This document shows, piece after piece, positions 9,301 through 18,094 of a DNA stretch of 64,000 bases. The notes under the pieces are model-generated. The model did no database searches. It had not been told where the DNA came from and saw only the letters and a list, made by a program, of their open reading frames with translations. A program made the position numbers and the translations under genes. The DNA is taken from positions 1 to 64,000 of the forward strand of contig JASTVH010000012.1 in the NCBI GenBank assembly GCA_042862465.1, given 5' to 3'. The number at the start of each line of letters is the position of its first letter. Positions within the stretch are counted from its first letter, which is position 1. The DNA is from JASTVH01 sp042862465. GTDB lineage: Bacteria > Pseudomonadota > Gammaproteobacteria > Pseudomonadales > Oleiphilaceae.

Positions 9301-9832
9301 GGGCCAGCAGCAGGGCGATGTACCAGGCGGTATCGCTCCAGATGGACTGGATGGCGGACGTCTGCGGTAGCGTATGTTCCGTGAGTACACTGAAACCCAT
9401 GGCCACGGCTTTCAGCTGCAGGGCGATGTAGGGAATGCTGCCAATCACGGCGATCAGCGCAATCAGCGCCGCCAACAGTTGCGACTTGCCATAGCGCGAG
9501 GCGACGAAGTCGGCGATGGAGGTGGAGTTGTTACGCTTGCTGATATAGATCACCCGTCGCAGCAGCGGGGCGAAGAACAGGAAGGCCAGCAGCGGGCCCA
9601 GATAAATCGGCAGAAAGCCGAGGCCTTCCTCGGTGGCGCGGCCCACGGCGCCGTAAAAGGTCCAGCTGGTGAAATACACCGACAGTGACAGCGCATAGAC
9701 CGCCTTGCGAACAAAGGGGCGTCGATAGAGGCCGCCGGTGCGGTCCCCGTGCCAGGCGATGGCAAACAGCAGTGCCATGTAGGTCAGGGAAATGAGAACA
9801 AGTAGCCAGCCGTTGATCATCGGACGTTGCAA
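6305..9832 (-). CDS. crbS: CrbS/MxtR-type symporter-domain hybrid histidine kinase
   Basis: This 1175-aa integral membrane sensor begins with a sodium:solute-symporter-like domain of about 12-13 helices (residues about 1-510). A linker and a PAS domain follow (about 640-770, with VSVLDARQRVVAWN), then a coiled coil, HisKA (SASHDLLQPLN), HATPase_c (NFLSNAIRYT, DTGPGIP, GLGLAI) and a C-terminal receiver (LCIDNDPTI, ILGDYQLDNDENG, YKPVKP). This is the layout of Vibrio CrbS and Pseudomonas MxtR, which with a LuxR-type regulator control acetyl-CoA synthetase and acetate uptake genes. The position next to a carboxylate symporter operon supports that role. A TTG at 9832 has GAGGT at proper spacing; an ATG at 9820 is the alternative. 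The cognate LuxR-type regulator is not in the window. Confidence 0.9.
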   Translation of the reverse strand: MQRPMINGWLLVLISLTYMALLFAIAWHGDRTGGLYRRPFVRKAVYALSLSVYFTSWTFYGAVGRATEEGLGFLPIYLGPLLAFLFFAPLLRRVIYISKRNNSTSIADFVASRYGKSQLLAALIALIAVIGSIPYIALQLKAVAMGFSVLTEHTLPQTSAIQSIWSDTAWYIALLLALFTILFGTRHLESTEHHRGLIQAVAFESVVKFVAFIVVGLFVTYGLFEGFGDLAHRVRQIDSVSNLSAGPVHWGPFLTQTLVAMFAVVCLPRQFHVMVVENIDHRDFGAARWTMAVLLLVASAFVLPIAGGGVVAFGANPANSDILVLSLPLMNGADWLAVLAFLGGGSAATAMVIVCCVALATMVSNEIVVPGLLRLLRRRMARRQDLTTLLLMIRRLTVILILLTAYAFYRLAGSEYSLTAFGLLSFAAAAQFGPALVGGVVWRKANRQGALVGLGAGFALWCYTLLLPTLVNTGLGDPAILSNGVAGMEWSRPTQLFGLQTDPMTHGILWSLGANLLCFIAISLLTRQRVSEKFQIATFFHDPQPRLEGQDAHLWETHTTIAELRALVERFMGEDRADTVFNRYEKRNAIRLTPQRAATPHMMKYVERQLASVIGASTARVVMESTLTGRDMQIEDVVSIVDEASQAMTFSRELLQSAIENISLGVSVLDARQRVVAWNQRYLEQFNYPPGFVRVGRPVADLIRYNLVTTHLPARKVEEIVENNLGHIREGRPNEYERVRPDGTVILIQGNPIPGGGYVTTFQDITDMRRTEQALKETNTYLEQRVKERTEELQVLNEKLLQAKSTAEQANQSKTRFLASASHDLLQPLNAARLFTSALQGKTSDAAHRDLVEHIDSSLEAAEEIISTLLDISKLDAGALEPKVSDFCINDMLRTLAREFGAIAEEQQLKLDTVTCSAWVRSDPQLLRRVIQNFLSNAIRYTPSGRILMGCRREKDHLRIEVWDTGPGIPRDKLERIFEEFQRLHQGREKKGLGLGLAIVDRISKMLSHPVSVHSVQGKGSVFNITVPLIATPEAPPEAPAAPVKTRSLGGLEGLSVLCIDNDPTILEGMVALLENWKCIPVAANDLDDAQQKLDGRIPDIILGDYQLDNDENGLDVMDALRNDWETLVPGILITGLVSQEVREDALERGYQVLYKPVKPAALRAVITKEMRRRA

Positions 9833-9975
9833 TACCTCATGGAAAAGATGATTTCACCGGTGGAAAGCGTCGAGGTAAACAGGCCTGCCAGCTGAGGCCG
9901 AGCCGAGGACGCCTGACCTCCACTATAGGTCCCTGGCATCCATTGTGCGAAAGATCAGGGAATTAGGGACACTAG

Positions 9976-9988
9976 TACATTGGTCGTA
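9976..9988 (+). promoter_or_regulatory. Candidate operator, acetate-module motif copy 1
   Basis: TACATTGGTCGTA lies in the divergent gap between the CrbS-type kinase and the CBS/DUF294 gene, about 40 bp before the latter. It matches 10 of 13 bases of GACCTTAGTCGTA on the minus strand at 17947-17959, upstream of the second DUF294 gene. I infer a shared regulator, perhaps the CrbR/ErdR-type partner of the kinase. The motif was found by eye only. Confidence 0.3.
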
Positions 9989-10027
9989 TAGCCAAGCCGG
10001 AAGAGGCTATCCTGAAAACGTCGCTTT

Positions 10028-11500
10028 TTGCCACCACAGGGTCCGGGTTTGCCGTCATCATCCTCCCTTGAAGACCAGCCACCGCTGGCTGACAACGAAC
10101 TGTCGCGGCCGCTGCAGCATTGGGTCCGTACCACGCCTGCCGTCGCCCATCCGGAGTGGACCTTGCGGCAGGCCGCCCAGGCCATGCAGGCGCAGGACTG
10201 CGATGGGTTGTCGGTGGTCGATGACCAGGGCCGTCTGCAGGGTGTCTTTACCCTGCGTGACCTGATGCGCAGTCTGGTTCAGGCACCGGAAGCGCGGACG
10301 GTCGCCTCGGCCATGAGCGAAGCACCGCAGTATCTGCCGGTAGCCGCTCCGGCTTTCGAAGCGCTGTTACTGATGGCTCGGCACGGTATCAGCCATGTGC
10401 CACTGGTATCGCAGGAACGGGTGGTGGGCCTGATATCCGCGCGACAGCTGTATGCCGGGCGCGAGACGAGGCTGGTCGGCCTGGCACGCCAATTGTACCG
10501 GGCGCCTTCGGTGGCGGCTCTGGCGGAGCTGCGCGGGCAGGTCGAGGCGGTGGTCGTGGCCCTGATTCGGCGTGGCATTCGGGCGGATCATCTGCTGCGT
10601 ATTCTGACCGCGTTCAACGACCATACCGTAAGGCGCGTCATTGAAATCAATCGCGAACGCGAGGACCCGGGCTGCGACTTCACCTGGCTAGCTTTCGGCA
10701 GTGAAGGCCGACAGGAGCAGACCCTCCTGACGGATCAGGACAACGGGCTGCTGTTCGTGCCCCCGGCGGGCACCAGCGCGGACGACACACGGGCCCGGCT
10801 GTTGCCGTTTGCCCGCCAGGTGAACCAGGACCTGGCCCGGTGCGGCTTCAAGCTTTGCAGTGGCAACGTCATGGCCGGCAATCCCGAACTGTGCCTGACA
10901 GCAGAGGAATGGAAGGCGCGCTTTGCCGGGTTTGTGGACGACGCCAGTCCCGACAATCTGGTTCAGGCCTCGATTCTTTTCGACTGGCGACCGGTCTACG
11001 GCAATGTCCAGCTGGCCCGAGACGTCTTCTCGGAGACCCTCGCGCGGACCCGCAAGCGGAGCCTCTTCCTGCGTCAGATGGCAGCCGGAGCGGTGGATCG
11101 GCGGCCGCCATTGACCATGCTGCGGCGCTTTCGCTGGGCGCCGGACAGCGACGGGCACACCCTCGACCTGAAACGCCAGGGATTGCGCCCCTTTGTGCTG
11201 GCAGCACGGGTGATGGCCCTGGCGCACGGCATCGCTGAGCCCCATACGCTGGGTCGCCTGCAGCGACTCAGTGAGCAGGGTGTCTTCTCGTCGCAGCAGA
11301 CCAAAGCCTGGCGGGATGCCTATAACTTTATCCAGTCGCTGCGTCTGACGCGGCATGCCGACCAGCTCGACGGGCAGGGCGCCCTCAGCAACTATCTGGA
11401 TCCGCAAACCCTCCATACCCTCGATCGCCGCCTGTTAAAAGCCGCATTTGCGCAGGCGGGGCATTTGCAGCAGGCACTCGAACGCGCCTTCCAGCTCTAG
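10028..11500 (+). CDS. CBS-pair DUF294 nucleotidyltransferase-like protein
   Basis: The product is about 490 aa. Two CBS domains (about residues 30-145; for example GLSVVDDQGRLQGVFTLRDL and HVPLVSQERVVGLISARQL) precede a DUF294 putative nucleotidyltransferase domain with the GlnD-like core GSEGRQEQTLLTDQDNGL (about 226-243, GS plus DxD metal ligands) and a DUF294_C helical domain. The family is thought to act as an adenine-nucleotide-sensing regulator; biochemical roles are poorly defined. It lies directly upstream of the symporter pair and has a longer paralogue, with an added cyclic-nucleotide domain, at 15953. The start is uncertain: TTG at 10028 lacks a clear ribosome site, a second TTG is at 10049, and no in-frame ATG precedes the CBS domains. 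Confidence 0.88.
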   Translation: MPPQGPGLPSSSSLEDQPPLADNELSRPLQHWVRTTPAVAHPEWTLRQAAQAMQAQDCDGLSVVDDQGRLQGVFTLRDLMRSLVQAPEARTVASAMSEAPQYLPVAAPAFEALLLMARHGISHVPLVSQERVVGLISARQLYAGRETRLVGLARQLYRAPSVAALAELRGQVEAVVVALIRRGIRADHLLRILTAFNDHTVRRVIEINREREDPGCDFTWLAFGSEGRQEQTLLTDQDNGLLFVPPAGTSADDTRARLLPFARQVNQDLARCGFKLCSGNVMAGNPELCLTAEEWKARFAGFVDDASPDNLVQASILFDWRPVYGNVQLARDVFSETLARTRKRSLFLRQMAAGAVDRRPPLTMLRRFRWAPDSDGHTLDLKRQGLRPFVLAARVMALAHGIAEPHTLGRLQRLSEQGVFSSQQTKAWRDAYNFIQSLRLTRHADQLDGQGALSNYLDPQTLHTLDRRLLKAAFAQAGHLQQALERAFQL

Positions 11501-11562
11501 AAAAAACCGCCTCTCAAGGCTCAGGCACTGGGGCGAGCGGCTTCCGGCCATCCCTCGGTTTA

Positions 11563-11575
11563 GACCTTTGGCTAA
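11563..11575 (+). promoter_or_regulatory. Candidate operator, acetate-module motif copy 3
   Basis: GACCTTTGGCTAA lies about 120 bp upstream of the symporter small-subunit start. It shares 9 of 13 bases with GACCTTAGTCGTA, upstream of the DUF294 paralogue at 15953. It is the weakest of the three copies. The rest of this 196-bp gap is AT-rich after 11570 and must hold the symporter promoter, which I cannot place. Confidence 0.22.
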
Positions 11576-11696
11576 TTTTTATTCTTGCCCGTCCGGTTAC
11601 AGTCAGTCAGGTGGGGCTCAAAAGTAAGCTGACAGGCGACTACTGCGCTACCCACTGCATTTGACTTCAACAACAACAATTTTGGGGAGAGCTGTT

Positions 11697-11960
<264 letters not shown>

Positions 11961-11966
11961 TCGGGA

Positions 11967-13739
11967 ATGAGTCAATTTGCCATCAACATTATTTTTGTCG
12001 GGGCCTCCTTTGCGCTCTACATCGGTATTGCGATCTGGGCGAAAGCAGGTTCCACCAAAGACTTCTACGTGGCCGGCGGCGGTGTGCACCCGGTCATGAA
12101 CGGTATGGCGACGGCGGCGGACTGGATGTCAGCGGCCTCGTTCATTTCCATGGCCGGTCTGATTGCGGCCGGTGGTTATGCCAACTCTACCTTCCTCATG
12201 GGCTGGACCGGCGGCTACGTCCTGCTGGCCATGTTGCTGGCCCCATACCTGCGCAAGTTCGGCAAATTCACGGTGCCGGAATTCATCGGTGACCGCTTCT
12301 ACAGCCGCAACGCGCGTTTTGTCGCCGTGGCCTGTCTGATCGTGGCGTCGGTGACCTACGTTATCGGCCAGATGACCGGTGCCGGCGTGGCCTTTTCGCG
12401 CTTCCTGGAAGTGGATAACACCACGGGTCTGGTTATCGCTGCCTTCGTTGTGTTCCTCTATGCCGTTCTCGGCGGCATGAAGGGCATTACCTATACGCAG
12501 GTGGCCCAGTACACCGTACTGATCATTGCCTATACCATTCCGGCGGTGTTCATCTCCCTGGAGTTGACCGGCAATCCGCTCCCGCCACTGGGCCTGTTCA
12601 GTGACCACACCGCTTCGGGCATGCCGCTGCTGGCCAAGCTGGATCAGGTCGTCCAGGATCTGGGCTTCAGCGCCTATACCGCAGATGTGGACAACAAGCT
12701 CAACATGGTGCTGTTCACCCTGTCGCTGATGATCGGTACCGCCGGTCTGCCGCACGTCATCATCCGTTTCTTCACCGTACCCAAGGTGGCGGATGCGCGC
12801 TGGTCGGCCGGCTGGGCGCTGGTGTTTATCGCGCTGCTGTACCTCACCGCACCGGCGGTGGCGTCCATGGCCCGTCTCAACCTGATCACCACGATCTATC
12901 CGGACGGTCCGCAGCAAGAGGCTATCGAGTACAAAGAGCGTCCCAACTGGATCCGGACCTGGCAGGAGACCGGCCTGATCCAGTACGAGGACAAGAACAA
13001 CGACGGCCGCATCCAGCTTTACAACGACGGCAACGAGCAGTTCCAGCAGACCGTGGCGCAGCAGCGCGGCTGGGAAGGCAACGAGCTAGTGGTCAACCGG
13101 GATATCCTGGTGCTGGCCAACCCGGAAATCGCCAACCTGCCGCCCTGGGTGATCGGCCTGATCGCGGCCGGTGGTCTGGCCGCGGCGCTGTCGACGGCCG
13201 CCGGTCTGTTGCTGGCGATTTCGTCCTCGGTGAGTCACGACCTGATCAAGGGGGCGATCAACCCCAACATCAGTGAAAAAGGCGAGCTGCTGGCGGCCCG
13301 TACGTCGATGGCGGTGGCCATTGTGGTGGCGACCTACCTGGGCGCCAATCCGCCCGGCTTCGCGGCCCAGGTGGTGGCGCTGGCTTTCGGTATCGCCGCG
13401 GCGTCGATCTTCCCGGTGTTGATGATGGGTATCTTCTCCAAGCGCATCAACAACAAAGGGGCGATCGCCGGCATGCTGACCGGTCTGACCGTGACCCTGG
13501 TGTACATTTTTATGTACAAGGGCTGGTTCTTCATCAGCGGCACGGCCAACTTCCCGGATACCCCGGAATACTGGCTGCTGGGCATTTCTCCGCTATCCTT
13601 TGGGGCCATCGGTGCGGTGATCAACTTCGCGGTTGCCTTCGCCGTTTCCGGGGCCACCGAGGAGCCGCCGGAAGAAATCCAGGAGCTGGTGGAGAGCGTG
13701 CGCTTTCCCCGTGGTGCGGGCACAGCCCAAGACCACTAA
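11967..13739 (+). CDS. Na+:solute symporter large subunit, VC_2705 subfamily (acetate/carboxylate)
   Basis: This 590-aa SSF-family transporter has about 13 membrane helices, the typical FYVAGGGVHPVMNGMATAAD opening region and the GGMKGITYTQVAQY motif of helix 5. A hydrophilic insert (about residues 320-375, rich in charged residues) is characteristic of the VC_2705 subfamily that partners DUF4212 proteins. Members are often annotated as acetate permease ActP. The neighbouring CrbS-type kinase supports acetate or a similar short-chain carboxylate as substrate, but this is inference. GAGGAG precedes the ATG at 9-nt spacing. A strong terminator follows the gene. Confidence 0.92.
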   Translation: MSQFAINIIFVGASFALYIGIAIWAKAGSTKDFYVAGGGVHPVMNGMATAADWMSAASFISMAGLIAAGGYANSTFLMGWTGGYVLLAMLLAPYLRKFGKFTVPEFIGDRFYSRNARFVAVACLIVASVTYVIGQMTGAGVAFSRFLEVDNTTGLVIAAFVVFLYAVLGGMKGITYTQVAQYTVLIIAYTIPAVFISLELTGNPLPPLGLFSDHTASGMPLLAKLDQVVQDLGFSAYTADVDNKLNMVLFTLSLMIGTAGLPHVIIRFFTVPKVADARWSAGWALVFIALLYLTAPAVASMARLNLITTIYPDGPQQEAIEYKERPNWIRTWQETGLIQYEDKNNDGRIQLYNDGNEQFQQTVAQQRGWEGNELVVNRDILVLANPEIANLPPWVIGLIAAGGLAAALSTAAGLLLAISSSVSHDLIKGAINPNISEKGELLAARTSMAVAIVVATYLGANPPGFAAQVVALAFGIAAASIFPVLMMGIFSKRINNKGAIAGMLTGLTVTLVYIFMYKGWFFISGTANFPDTPEYWLLGISPLSFGAIGAVINFAVAFAVSGATEEPPEEIQELVESVRFPRGAGTAQDH

Positions 13740-13777
13740 AGCCTGAGCCAACCCGGGATGCACGGCATCCCAGACGA

Positions 13778-13805
13778 GCGGGCTTCCCACGGGAGGCCCG
13801 CTTTT
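13778..13805 (+). terminator. Rho-independent terminator after symporter operon
   Basis: GCGGGCTTCCC (13778-13788) pairs with GGGAGGCCCGC (13791-13801), followed by TTTTGTTT. This is a classical intrinsic terminator, about 40 bp after the symporter stop. Confidence 0.9.
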
Positions 13806-13823
13806 GTTTGAGGACAGAACACC

Positions 13824-14345
13824 ATGATATGGCAACTGATTGCGACCGTCGTCGCCGGCTTTGGTGCCGCCGGTATCGCCTTGCTAATTCGCGCCGTCAC
13901 GCGTCGCAAGGCGCCCAAATGGCTGGTGCCGGTCTTCGCCGGACTGGGCATGCTGGGCTATCAGATTCACTGGGAATACACCTGGTTCGATCATAACCGC
14001 GCCCAGCTTCCGGAGGGAGCGCTGGTGGTGAGTACCGCCCGTGAACCTTCGATCCTGCGCCCCTGGAGCTATATGGCGACACCGGTCAGCGGGTTTACGG
14101 TACTGGATGAAGCCAGCATCCAGCAGGCCCCCAAACAGGCCGATGTGTTTCGCTTCCAGCTCTACCGTTTCGAGCGCTCCAGTGCCGGGCGGGCGGCCAA
14201 CAGTGCCTACCTGCTCAACTGCAGTGAGCGGGAGCTGGCGCGACTCGCGGGGCAGGGCGAAGGCGAGGTGACCTCCATTCGCCGCCTGCCGGCGACCGAC
14301 CCGTTGCTGTTCCGGGTCTGCCGTGGGGGTGCCGGCAGCGCTTGA
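13824..14345 (+). CDS. Hypothetical membrane protein (173 aa)
   Basis: I do not recognise a family. Two hydrophobic helices at the N-terminus (about residues 3-24 and 36-48, separated by a basic RAVTRRKAPK loop) are followed by a soluble domain of about 120 residues with beta-like segments and two Cys (LLNCSE and FRVCRG), probably outside the cytoplasm if the pair forms a hairpin. GAGGAC precedes the ATG. It lies just after the symporter terminator, so it has its own promoter or depends on read-through. No catalytic motif is visible. Confidence 0.75.
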   Translation: MIWQLIATVVAGFGAAGIALLIRAVTRRKAPKWLVPVFAGLGMLGYQIHWEYTWFDHNRAQLPEGALVVSTAREPSILRPWSYMATPVSGFTVLDEASIQQAPKQADVFRFQLYRFERSSAGRAANSAYLLNCSERELARLAGQGEGEVTSIRRLPATDPLLFRVCRGGAGSA

Positions 14346-14407
14346 GCACATTGGCCCGGGGCGTTGACGGCGGAATTCCCCCGGGCTATACCACTCAGGG
14401 AAGAACC

Positions 14408-14435
14408 ATTCAGGACGACACGATTCAGGACGACA
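14408..14435. repeat. Two direct 13-bp repeats
   Basis: ATTCAGGACGACA occurs at 14408-14420 and again at 14423-14435 (15-bp period), immediately before the AAGGAG ribosome site of the next gene. It may be a local duplication in the leader or a tandem binding site; nothing further can be said. Confidence 0.6.
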
Positions 14436-14448
14436 TAAGGAGCCCGCC

Positions 14449-15276
14449 GTGACCGACGATCCGTCCGATAACCCCCAAACCGCACCGTTTGATACTTCTT
14501 ATCGGGTCCGCACCGTTGCGCCGGGGCGCGGGGTCGCCTGGTTTTCTGACGGACTCGCGCTGTTCAGAACCAAGCCGGCCATGTTCACGGCCATGGGGGT
14601 GATTGCCCTGCTGGTTTATGGCCTGGTGTCCCTGATTCCCTTTCTGAATTTCATCGCCATGGAGCTGTTCTGGCCGCACCTGGCCGCCGGCATGTACCTT
14701 GCGGCCCGGCATGCCCGTGATGGCGCACCGATGGCGATCGGTGACCTGTTTGAGCCTTTCAGAACCAAGACTGAAGCGTTGCTGGGGGTGGGCGGCCTCT
14801 ATTTCGCTGCCACGATCGTGCTGATGATTGTGATGGGGATTCTGTTTGCGATGAGCGTCGATATGGCAACGCTGGAGCGTGCCATGAACAGTCCCGAAAA
14901 CAACCCCATGATGGCCATGGGTAACGCCATGTCCACCGTGCTGTTGATGATCCTGGTTTGGCTGGCGCTGATGATACCGGTGGCCATGGCTTTTCTGTTT
15001 GCGCCACTGCTGGTGCATCAGGGGCAGGTTCGCGTCATGGAAGCCCTGCGCCTGAGCTTCGAGGGTTGCCTGCGCAATGTCCTGCCGTTTCTGGTGTGGG
15101 GGCTGATCTGGCTACTGGCCTTCATCGCAATGGTGGCCGTGGCGTTCATTCCCGTCGTGGGTTGGTTGCTATTGCTGGTGGCAATGATAGTGCTGGGGCC
15201 GGTGATGGCGGCCAACTTGCTTGAGGCCTACCGGGATATCTATCGTACTAGCGATGTATCTGACGTAACTGTCTGA
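14449..15276 (+). CDS. BPSS1780-family membrane protein
   Basis: The product is 275 aa with a hydrophilic N-terminal tail, VAPGRGVAWFSDGLALFRTKP before the first helix, and about six membrane segments in pairs. This is the layout of the BPSS1780 family of inner-membrane proteins, common in proteobacteria and of unknown function. The GTG at 14449 is preceded by AAGGAG. A Met-rich stretch (about residues 143-165, AMNSPENNPMMAMGNAM) lies between helices. The 3' end overlaps the convergent exonuclease gene by 29 bp, so the two transcripts overlap tail to tail. Confidence 0.8.
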   Translation: MTDDPSDNPQTAPFDTSYRVRTVAPGRGVAWFSDGLALFRTKPAMFTAMGVIALLVYGLVSLIPFLNFIAMELFWPHLAAGMYLAARHARDGAPMAIGDLFEPFRTKTEALLGVGGLYFAATIVLMIVMGILFAMSVDMATLERAMNSPENNPMMAMGNAMSTVLLMILVWLALMIPVAMAFLFAPLLVHQGQVRVMEALRLSFEGCLRNVLPFLVWGLIWLLAFIAMVAVAFIPVVGWLLLLVAMIVLGPVMAANLLEAYRDIYRTSDVSDVTV

Positions 15277-15928
15277 AGGTTTTCAGACGGTCGTTCAGGG
15301 CCTTGAGGCTGGTGACGCCTTCCCGTTGTGCCTGACTCAGGACCGCCAGGGTCAGCTCGGCGGTCACGAAGGCATCGGCCGAAGCGTTATGGCGTGCGCT
15401 GACTGACAGGTCGAAGGCAGCGACCCAGTCGTCCAGGCGGCCTTCGCCGGCGGCGCGGTCCGGGAAGAAGGCCGGCAGCATTTCAGCGGTATCGAGCCAG
15501 GCGTGGCCGGGTTTGAGGTTCAGGTGGGTTTTCAGGCTGCGTTGCAGCACCCGCTGATCGAAGGCCACGTGGAACGCCACCATCACGGATTCCCCAGCCC
15601 AGGCCAAAAAGTTCCGCAAGACGTCTTCCGGCGGCTGTCCGGATTGCAGCGTCTGAGCACCGATTTCATGGACCAGCACCGAGTCGCCCGGATCCAGGTC
15701 CGGGTACTGCAATACCGCCTCAAACTGATCACCCAGGCAGATTACGCCATTTTCGATGGCCACCGCGCCAATTGCCAGCAGACGGTCCTTGCGTACATCC
15801 AGCCCGGTGGTTTCCAGGTCAACCACCACGAAACGCGTGGTGATCAGCGGACGGTCATCCAGCGCCGGCAGCTGAACCTCAGGTAGGGCGTCCTTATGGC
15901 GTTGCAGCCAGCGATTAAGCCAGTTCAT
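15248..15928 (-). CDS. DEDDh 3'-5' exonuclease, DnaQ-like
   Basis: This 226-aa soluble exonuclease carries all three Exo motifs: Exo I VVVDLETTG (about 34-42, Asp and Glu), Exo II in VAFHVAFDQRVL (Asp about 125) and Exo III RHNASADAFVTAEL (about 178-191, His and Asp), making it DEDDh type. It resembles stand-alone DnaQ homologues often annotated as polymerase III epsilon subunit, but it lacks the clamp-binding context of the true dnaQ and is shorter. In many related genomes such a gene sits beside the CBS/cNMP DUF294 protein, as here (24 bp apart on the same strand, downstream of it). The function is probably DNA or RNA end trimming; the exact role is unknown. Confidence 0.9.
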   Translation of the reverse strand: MNWLNRWLQRHKDALPEVQLPALDDRPLITTRFVVVDLETTGLDVRKDRLLAIGAVAIENGVICLGDQFEAVLQYPDLDPGDSVLVHEIGAQTLQSGQPPEDVLRNFLAWAGESVMVAFHVAFDQRVLQRSLKTHLNLKPGHAWLDTAEMLPAFFPDRAAGEGRLDDWVAAFDLSVSARHNASADAFVTAELTLAVLSQAQREGVTSLKALNDRLKTFRQLRQIHR

Positions 15929-15952
15929 TGATGCTTTCCAAACATGACGTGA

Positions 15953-17872
15953 TCAGCCGGGGTAGCTGTGTTCCAGTTTCCGTTGCAGGCGCTGGGCCTG
16001 ACGGAAGGATTCCCGCAGGATGCGCCGGTCCAGTGGATTGAGCTGCTCCGGGTCGATGCGGTTATCCAGGGGCCTGCCCTTGCGCAGCAGATCCTGGTGA
16101 TGGCGCATGCGAATCAGCTGGATCAACTCATAGGCCTCACTCCAGGCATTGGCGTCCTGTGGCTCGACCACGCCCGCCCGGACCAGGGCGCGCAACCGTT
16201 CCAGCGTGTTGGGTTCGGTGATGCTGTTGGCCAGTGCGAGCACGCGGATGGCATCGACCATGGGCGCCAGCCCTTCGGCCTTGAGGTCAATGGTCTGATG
16301 CTTGCCCGGCAGGGCGGCAATGAAACTGCGGAACACGCTCAGGGGCGGACGGTTCTGCAGGGCGTGGTCGGCCAGCATCTTCTGGAACAGGGTGTGTTTG
16401 CGGGCCAGGGTGAACACCTCCTGCACCAGGGATTCGACCGGCTCCGGCGGCCCCCAGACCGGCCGCACGTCGAGGAAAATCGTCGAGTTGAGCAGGTTTT
16501 CCGGCGTGGTGGAGGCGAGGAAGGACTGGTACCACTGTTTCCACTCCTTCCGGCTCAGACATAGCTTCGGGTTGCTTGCCATGATGTGCCCCTTGCACAG
16601 GGTAAAGCCACAGGCGGCCAGATCCTCGTTGACCTGCCGCGCCCAGGGCAGCAACTGCTCGCGGATGGCCTCCGGCGGGATGCCGTCGGGGCAGTCGAAG
16701 AGAATGGCGTTGTCCTGATCCGTCAGCAGGGTCTGTTCCGAGCGGGCCTCGCTGCCAAACACCATCCAGGTGAAGGGCACGTCGGTGGGTAATTCCGCGC
16801 GGCGCAGCTCCAGCACGCGGCGCACGGTGGCATCGTTGAGGGTGGTCACCAGCCTGAGGATCTGATCGGCAGCGGCGCCCCGGGCGAGCATGGCTTCCAC
16901 CAGTCGCTGCACATCGTCACGCAGGCCGACCAGTGTCTGCAGGTTGGGTGCCGTGGCGATGGTGCGGGTCAGCTGCACCAGGTCCACCCGTTGCAGGGCA
17001 AACAGGTCCCGTTCCGAGACCACGCCCACCAGTTCCCCATCACCGTTGACGATGCACAGGTGGCCGAAGTGGTGTTCCGCCATCAACAGGGCAGCCTGGA
17101 AAGCGGGCTGGTTCTGCTCCAGGGCCAGGGGGGCGCTGGTCATACAGGCATGAATGGGGCGCTCCAGGCCACCATGGTTTTCCGCCACGATCCGACGCAG
17201 GTCGCGCAGGGTGAAGATGCCGGTCGGTCGGCGCTGATCGTCGGTCACGATGATGCTGCCGACATTGGCATCATGCATGCGGCCAATGGCCTTCTGGAGC
17301 GGCGTGTCCGGAGAGCAGACTATGGGGTTGCGCAGGGCAAACTGTTCCAGTGGTGTGTCGAGGGATGACTGGCTGCCCAGGGTTTCCAGGGAACGGGCCT
17401 GGATCCGTTTATTGACCTGATCGAGTAGGGCGCTGACCCCCCTCAGACAGAAATCCCGAAAGGGCTCGCATTCGGCAAACAGGTCCAGGAAATCCTTCTT
17501 GGGTAACGCCAGGCAGAAGGTATCTCCCATGGCCCGGTGCAGGGTGCGGGTGGCACGCTCCCCGAGCAGCGCAGCCAGGGGGAAACATTCGCCCTCGGAG
17601 ATTTCGAAGGTGGTTTCGGGCTGGTCTTCAGCGACACGGCGCTCGCCCCGGATCTGTCCCTTCTTGACGATAAAAAAGTGTTCGACGGGCCCGCTCTTGG
17701 GATCGAGCACCACGTCCCCATCGGCAAAATAGCGCAGCTCCGAGCGCTCCACCAGCTGCGCCAGGAAACCGGGTTCCATTTGCGAAAACGGTGGAAACCG
17801 CTGCAGAAAAGCCATAAGGGCGCGGGCGTTGTGGTCCGGCGCCGCGTTGGAGGCGGGTATCGCAGAGGGCAT
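15953..17872 (-). CDS. cNMP-binding, CBS-pair, DUF294 nucleotidyltransferase-like protein
   Basis: The product is 639 aa. An N-terminal cyclic-nucleotide-binding-like domain (about residues 25-145, FADGDVVLDPKSGPVEHFFIVKKG) is followed by two CBS domains (about 180-300, GSIIVTDDQRRPTGIFTLRD and CIVNGDGELVGVVSERDL). A DUF294 domain with GSEARSEQTLLTDQDNAI (GS and DxD, about 378-395) and DUF294_C complete it. It is the full-length version of the protein at 10028, which lacks the cNMP domain. Such proteins commonly neighbour the acetate symporter/CrbS genes and are thought to sense nucleotides; enzymatic activity is unproven. The ATG at 17872 leaves a short tail before the cNMP fold. Confidence 0.9.
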   Translation of the reverse strand: MPSAIPASNAAPDHNARALMAFLQRFPPFSQMEPGFLAQLVERSELRYFADGDVVLDPKSGPVEHFFIVKKGQIRGERRVAEDQPETTFEISEGECFPLAALLGERATRTLHRAMGDTFCLALPKKDFLDLFAECEPFRDFCLRGVSALLDQVNKRIQARSLETLGSQSSLDTPLEQFALRNPIVCSPDTPLQKAIGRMHDANVGSIIVTDDQRRPTGIFTLRDLRRIVAENHGGLERPIHACMTSAPLALEQNQPAFQAALLMAEHHFGHLCIVNGDGELVGVVSERDLFALQRVDLVQLTRTIATAPNLQTLVGLRDDVQRLVEAMLARGAAADQILRLVTTLNDATVRRVLELRRAELPTDVPFTWMVFGSEARSEQTLLTDQDNAILFDCPDGIPPEAIREQLLPWARQVNEDLAACGFTLCKGHIMASNPKLCLSRKEWKQWYQSFLASTTPENLLNSTIFLDVRPVWGPPEPVESLVQEVFTLARKHTLFQKMLADHALQNRPPLSVFRSFIAALPGKHQTIDLKAEGLAPMVDAIRVLALANSITEPNTLERLRALVRAGVVEPQDANAWSEAYELIQLIRMRHHQDLLRKGRPLDNRIDPEQLNPLDRRILRESFRQAQRLQRKLEHSYPG

Positions 17873-17946
17873 GCTCGAACTCTCGTGTGTCGTTATTGTT
17901 CAAACGGCTTGATTTCAGTCTATCGGAAATCGTCCCCATTCGGGTG

Positions 17947-17959
17947 TACGACTAAGGTC
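17947..17959 (-). promoter_or_regulatory. Candidate operator, acetate-module motif copy 2
   Basis: On the minus strand this reads GACCTTAGTCGTA, about 75 bp upstream of the cNMP/CBS/DUF294 start. It shares 10 of 13 bases with the site at 9976-9988 and 9 of 13 with that at 11563-11575, all upstream of genes of the same module. It could equally drive the plus-strand transcript that ends at the terminator at 18095. Confidence 0.3.
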
Positions 17960-18094
17960 CAAATGAAAGCGTCAGGGTGGTGTGATGAGATGGAACTGTT
18001 CCGTAACGAGGCTGCTTAGGGACAAGCGTGGTAACTGCGGAACACTCTGTGGTGTCTGAAAGCTGAGTGAACAGGACATGAGTCCTTGATTGAG